DNA from: JAWWPY01 sp964412845 | GTDB taxonomy: Bacteria > Actinomycetota > Actinomycetes > Streptosporangiales > Streptosporangiaceae | Direction: 5' to 3' | Assembly: GCA_964412845.1 (NCBI GenBank) | Contig: CAYPQM010000063.1 | Coordinates: forward strand, 1-35,866 | Length of the DNA stretch: 35,866 nt | In this document: positions 34,142 to 35,866 of the stretch, in pieces | Layout: every line of letters starts with the position of its first letter | Position numbering within the stretch: position 1 is the first letter of the stretch | The notes under the pieces: model-generated | What the model was told of the DNA's origin: nothing | The model's database searches: none | Seen by the model: the letters and a program-made list of their open reading frames with translations, nothing else | Program-made: the position numbers and the translations under genes

Positions 34142-34396
34142 TCAGCTGGGCTCTGGCCCGCGGTCGCGGGCTACGAACGTGCCGCGGCCCTGCCGGGTGA
34201 TGATCAGCCCGCGCTCGCGGAGAACTTTCATGGCGTGCCTGACTGTCTGGTAGGCAACGCCATACTCTTGGGCCAGATCACGCTCGGCGGGCAGCTTATG
34301 GGTGATCTCACCAGCCTCGATGCGCACGGCGATGGAGTTCGCCACCTGGACATAGGCGAAATCGGCTCCAAGCGGATCCACCGGCGACACACTCAC
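34142..34396 (-). CDS. Minimal GntR-family transcriptional regulator (DNA-binding domain only)
   Basis: 84 residues, consisting only of the winged helix-turn-helix: FAYVQVANSIAVRIEAGEI, KLPAERDLAQEYGVAYQTVR (recognition helix region) and HAMKVLRERGLIITRQGRGT. The usual C-terminal effector domain (UTRA, FCD or membrane type) is absent. Such short GntR proteins are frequent in actinobacteria. The start is a GTG (34396) with no good Shine-Dalgarno, so the mRNA may be leaderless or the start misjudged by a few codons. It is divergent from the small gene at 34475, and two inverted repeats lie in the 78 bases between, so autoregulation and control of the neighbour are likely (inference). Confidence 0.85.
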   Translation of the reverse strand: MSVSPVDPLGADFAYVQVANSIAVRIEAGEITHKLPAERDLAQEYGVAYQTVRHAMKVLRERGLIITRQGRGTFVARDRGPEPS

Positions 34397-34403
34397 GTGA
34401 TCA

Positions 34404-34415
34404 AGGTATGTACCT
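34404..34415. promoter_or_regulatory. Candidate GntR operator, palindrome AGGTATGTACCT
   Basis: Arms AGGTA and TACCT around TG, 8 bases upstream of the gntR start. Its core GTATGTAC fits the GT-N4-AC pattern of GntR-family operators, and its position would block gntR transcription. Confidence 0.45.
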
Positions 34416-34439
34416 CTGCGAGCTATCTAAACTCCGGCT

Positions 34440-34461
34440 AGCACTTAGAGCTATGAGTGCT
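34440..34461. promoter_or_regulatory. Inverted repeat AGCACT-N10-AGTGCT upstream of the -10 box
   Basis: Exact 6-base arms (34440-34445 and 34456-34461) end one base before the TATAAT box of the small gene, covering the -35/spacer region. A bound repressor here would shut that promoter. Confidence 0.4.
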
Positions 34462-34462
34462 C

Positions 34463-34468
34463 TATAAT
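34463..34468 (+). promoter_or_regulatory. Perfect -10 box TATAAT, leaderless promoter
   Basis: The consensus hexamer ends 6 bases before ATG 34475, so transcription should start at or next to the A of the start codon and give a leaderless mRNA. No Shine-Dalgarno is present. The -35 region is poor, which suggests activator help or an extended element. Confidence 0.65.
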
Positions 34469-34474
34469 GCTGGC

Positions 34475-34663
34475 ATGTCGAGGGAAGAGGTACCCGACTG
34501 GTGGCCGTACGCCGCCGAGTTTCCTCGCTGGCATGTCTGGCGAGGCGTCAGTGGCCTCATGTACGGGCGGCTGATGCGCAGTTCCCCGCCGCTAGCGGTC
34601 CGGGGCGAAGACGCTGTTGATCTTCGCGATGCCATCCGCCGCGCGGAATTCCGCGAGTCCTAG
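34475..34663 (+). CDS. Small Trp/Arg-rich protein divergent from mini-GntR
   Basis: 62 residues, no membrane helix. The sequence has an even pattern of aromatic and charged residues: EVPDWWPYAAEFPRWHVWRG, SGLMYGRLMRSSPPLAVRGE and DAVDLRDAIRRAEF. Similar small proteins with a W-x2-W-RG core and a VRGED motif seem, from memory, to recur beside short GntR regulators in actinobacteria, but I know of no function. ATG 34475 is chosen over an upstream ATG because a perfect TATAAT lies 6 bases before it (leaderless start). The pair may be a small regulatory module of regulator and accessory protein. Confidence 0.7.
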   Translation: MSREEVPDWWPYAAEFPRWHVWRGVSGLMYGRLMRSSPPLAVRGEDAVDLRDAIRRAEFRES

Positions 34664-34691
34664 CCGAGCCAGGCCCGGCTGACCCAGGCAG

Positions 34692-34760
34692 GTCCGCCAG
34701 CCGAGCCCGGTCCCGCCAGCCGAGCCAAGTCCCGCTAGCCGAGCCAAGTCCCGCTAGCCC
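34692..34760. repeat. 19-bp tandem repeat, about 3.5 copies
   Basis: GTCCCGCTAGCCGAGCCAA units lie at 34692-34709 (variant, 18 bases), 34710-34728, 34729-34747 and a partial copy from 34748, running into the last codons of the DUF3180 gene. It lies between that gene and the leaderless small gene, and looks like local slippage. Confidence 0.75.
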
Positions 34761-35215
34761 AGCGGGCTGCTGCCATCCGGGTCATCCCCCCGGACCCGGC
34801 AACCGCGTTCCAGGTACAGCGCGGCAACTGCGAGGAGGACGGCGCCCGCGACGGTGCTGGCGGCGGCGAACGCGTCGCTGCGGGGCGCTGCCTTGTCCAG
34901 CGACCCCAGGACGTAGATCAGGAAACCACCGGTGAGACCGCCGATCAGGGCGGCAGCCAGCGAACTCGCCTTGGCCAGCGCCGCCATCCGCGCCACGGCG
35001 ATCGGCAAGATCGGCTTGCTGCCGCTGCGGCCACGGATTCTGGCCCGCAGGTTACGCCCGCTCCAGCCTTCCGCGATCGCCAGCAGAACCAGCGCGGGTA
35101 CTCCCGTCCACGGCAGCGGCGGCAAATCCGAGTAGACGACCCGGAGGATAAGCCAGGACACGAGCGCACAGACCGCACCGACGACCACGAGGCTCCGGAC
35201 GCGAGTAGGGGTCAC
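34754..35215 (-). CDS. DUF3180 membrane protein
   Basis: 153 residues of an actinobacterial family placed directly after folK in many genomes; molecular role unknown. Four membrane helices are visible: LVVVGAVCALVSWLILRVVY, VPALVLLAIAEGW, SSLAAALIGGLTGGFLIYVL and STVAGAVLLAVAALYLERG. The basic loop RNLRARIRGRSGSKPILPI between helices 2 and 3 and the conserved ARMAALAKASSLAAAL support the family call. GTG 35215 is chosen because the longer frame overlaps folK. It lies 37 bases after the folK stop, so it is likely co-transcribed with folB-folK. Its stop codon lies inside a tandem repeat. Confidence 0.87.
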   Translation of the reverse strand: MTPTRVRSLVVVGAVCALVSWLILRVVYSDLPPLPWTGVPALVLLAIAEGWSGRNLRARIRGRSGSKPILPIAVARMAALAKASSLAAALIGGLTGGFLIYVLGSLDKAAPRSDAFAAASTVAGAVLLAVAALYLERGCRVRGDDPDGSSPLG

Positions 35216-35252
35216 TGACGTATCACCCCAGCACCGAGTGCCATCACGATGG

Positions 35253-35783
35253 TCATACCGGAGGCTGCAGGACGCAGTCGTCCAGCCGACGGCATCCGGC
35301 CCGGCCAACCGCCTTGAGCAGGGCTCCCACCCGGCCTTTCCCGGGGATGACGGCGTCAGGATCGGTGTCCAGCCAGGGAGCGAGGACGAAGGCACGCTCG
35401 TGTGCCCGCGGATGGGGAATCGTGAGTTCGGGGTCATCGCTCACCTCGTCACCGTAAACGATGAGATCGACATCCAACGTGCGGGGGCCCCACACCTCCT
35501 CCCGGATCCGGTGGAAAGCCGTTTCAGCCGCCTGGCAGCGTTCCAGGATTACCCGGGCTGGCAGCCAGCTTGTGGCGATGACCACGGCGTTCAGGTAGTC
35601 GGGCTGCTCAGGACCGCCAACTGGGGCGGTCTCATAGACCGGGGACACCGCTGCGAAGGCAAGGCCGTCGGTGTCAAAGAGCGCGTCCAGAGCGCCTTGC
35701 AGATTGTGCAGCCGGTCGCCGAGATTGCTGCCGAGGGCGAGTACCACCCGCGGCCCCCGGAAGACCTCCATGGGGCCGCTCAC
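35253..35783 (-). CDS. folK: 2-amino-4-hydroxy-6-hydroxymethyldihydropteridine pyrophosphokinase
   Basis: Transfers pyrophosphate from ATP to the pterin in folate synthesis. 176 residues with all HPPK marks: VLALGSNLGDRLHNLQGALD at the N-terminus, VYETAPVGGPEQPDYLNAVV, then RIREEVWGPRTLDVDLIVYG with the Mg-binding DxD, and LTIPHPRAHERAFVLAPWLD. The GTG at 35783 overlaps the folB stop (GTGA), so the two are translationally coupled; ATG 35771 is an alternative start. Length is normal. FolB upstream makes the substrate, so this is the folate operon. Confidence 0.95.
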   Translation of the reverse strand: MSGPMEVFRGPRVVLALGSNLGDRLHNLQGALDALFDTDGLAFAAVSPVYETAPVGGPEQPDYLNAVVIATSWLPARVILERCQAAETAFHRIREEVWGPRTLDVDLIVYGDEVSDDPELTIPHPRAHERAFVLAPWLDTDPDAVIPGKGRVGALLKAVGRAGCRRLDDCVLQPPV

Positions 35784-35866
35784 CGGCGGACGCGCCGGAT
35801 CGTCACGGTCACGTCATCGAACGGGTGGGTCAGCGGCGCGTGCGGCTTGTGCACGGTGATCTCCAC
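35780..35866 (-). CDS. folB: Dihydroneopterin aldolase, C-terminal end (truncated by window edge)
   Basis: Only the last 28 codons are in the window. They read VHKPHAPLTHPFDDVTVTIR, the typical end of actinobacterial FolB (HKPxAP then F-D-DVxVxI). The stop overlaps the folK start by two bases. FolB makes 6-hydroxymethyldihydropterin, the substrate of FolK. Confidence 0.85.
   Translation of the reverse strand: MEITVHKPHAPLTHPFDDVTVTIRRVRR

Overview
The window is chromosomal DNA of a high-GC actinobacterium. The evidence is the very GC-rich third codon positions, Lsr2, ClpC, class II LysS with a type III pantothenate kinase, a c-di-AMP (ydaO-type) riboswitch before an NlpC/P60 hydrolase, a leaderless small gene beside a mini-GntR, and fragments of the folB-folK-DUF3180 / DUF2520-panC-coaX-lysS / lsr2-clpC-mutY neighbourhood common in this phylum. 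I would place it among the Actinomycetes, near Streptomyces/Streptosporangiales-like lineages, but cannot name a genus. One run of exactly 100 N (16430-16529) marks an assembly gap.

Left block (1-15.2 kb). The 3' part of mutY (+) converges on clpC (-), with a perfect hairpin between them. Then come lsr2 (-) behind an AT-rich promoter and a small membrane protein (-). Next is a large PHP endonuclease (EndoQ/TIGR00375-type) fused to a UvrD-type helicase (+). An Rv2747-type N-acetylglutamate synthase (-), a riboswitch-controlled NlpC/P60 peptidoglycan hydrolase (+) and lysS (-) follow. Last are a GNAT acetyltransferase (+) and the coaX-panC-DUF2520 run (-), which makes and activates pantothenate for CoA. 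panD is not present between panC and coaX.

Middle (15.3-18.8 kb, +). A MidA/NDUFAF7-family methyltransferase is followed, across the assembly gap, by a stand-alone NuoD (49-kDa subunit) paralogue and a membrane-anchored endonuclease/exonuclease/phosphatase protein. The first two look like an enzyme-substrate pair related to the mitochondrial NDUFAF7/NDUFS2 pair.

Right block (18.8-34.1 kb). A surface or extracellular polysaccharide locus lies between DUF3180 and DUF2520, genes that are often close neighbours. It has two converging halves. The + half holds an exported clan GH-A glycoside hydrolase, a polyprenyl-phosphate-sugar-synthase-like GT2, a second GT2, a GT4 and a left-handed-beta-helix acyltransferase. 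The - half holds a Wzx-like flippase, a GT4, a DUF1616-like membrane protein, a NodB-type deacetylase, a DUF2206-like multi-spanning protein (candidate polymerase or GT-C transferase) and a 4-TM protein. Together these could charge a lipid carrier, extend, flip, polymerise and trim or deacetylate a glycan. Its base composition is visibly less GC-rich in places than the flanks. Its right edge carries a deacetylase pseudogene with two frameshifts, tandem repeats and an orphan ORF, which suggests a rearranged, acquired locus.

Right edge (34.1-35.9 kb). A minimal GntR regulator (-) is divergent from a small leaderless gene (+) with operator-like inverted repeats between them. The folate genes DUF3180, folK and the 3' end of folB (-) end the window. 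I saw no rRNA, tRNA, CRISPR or intact insertion sequence.
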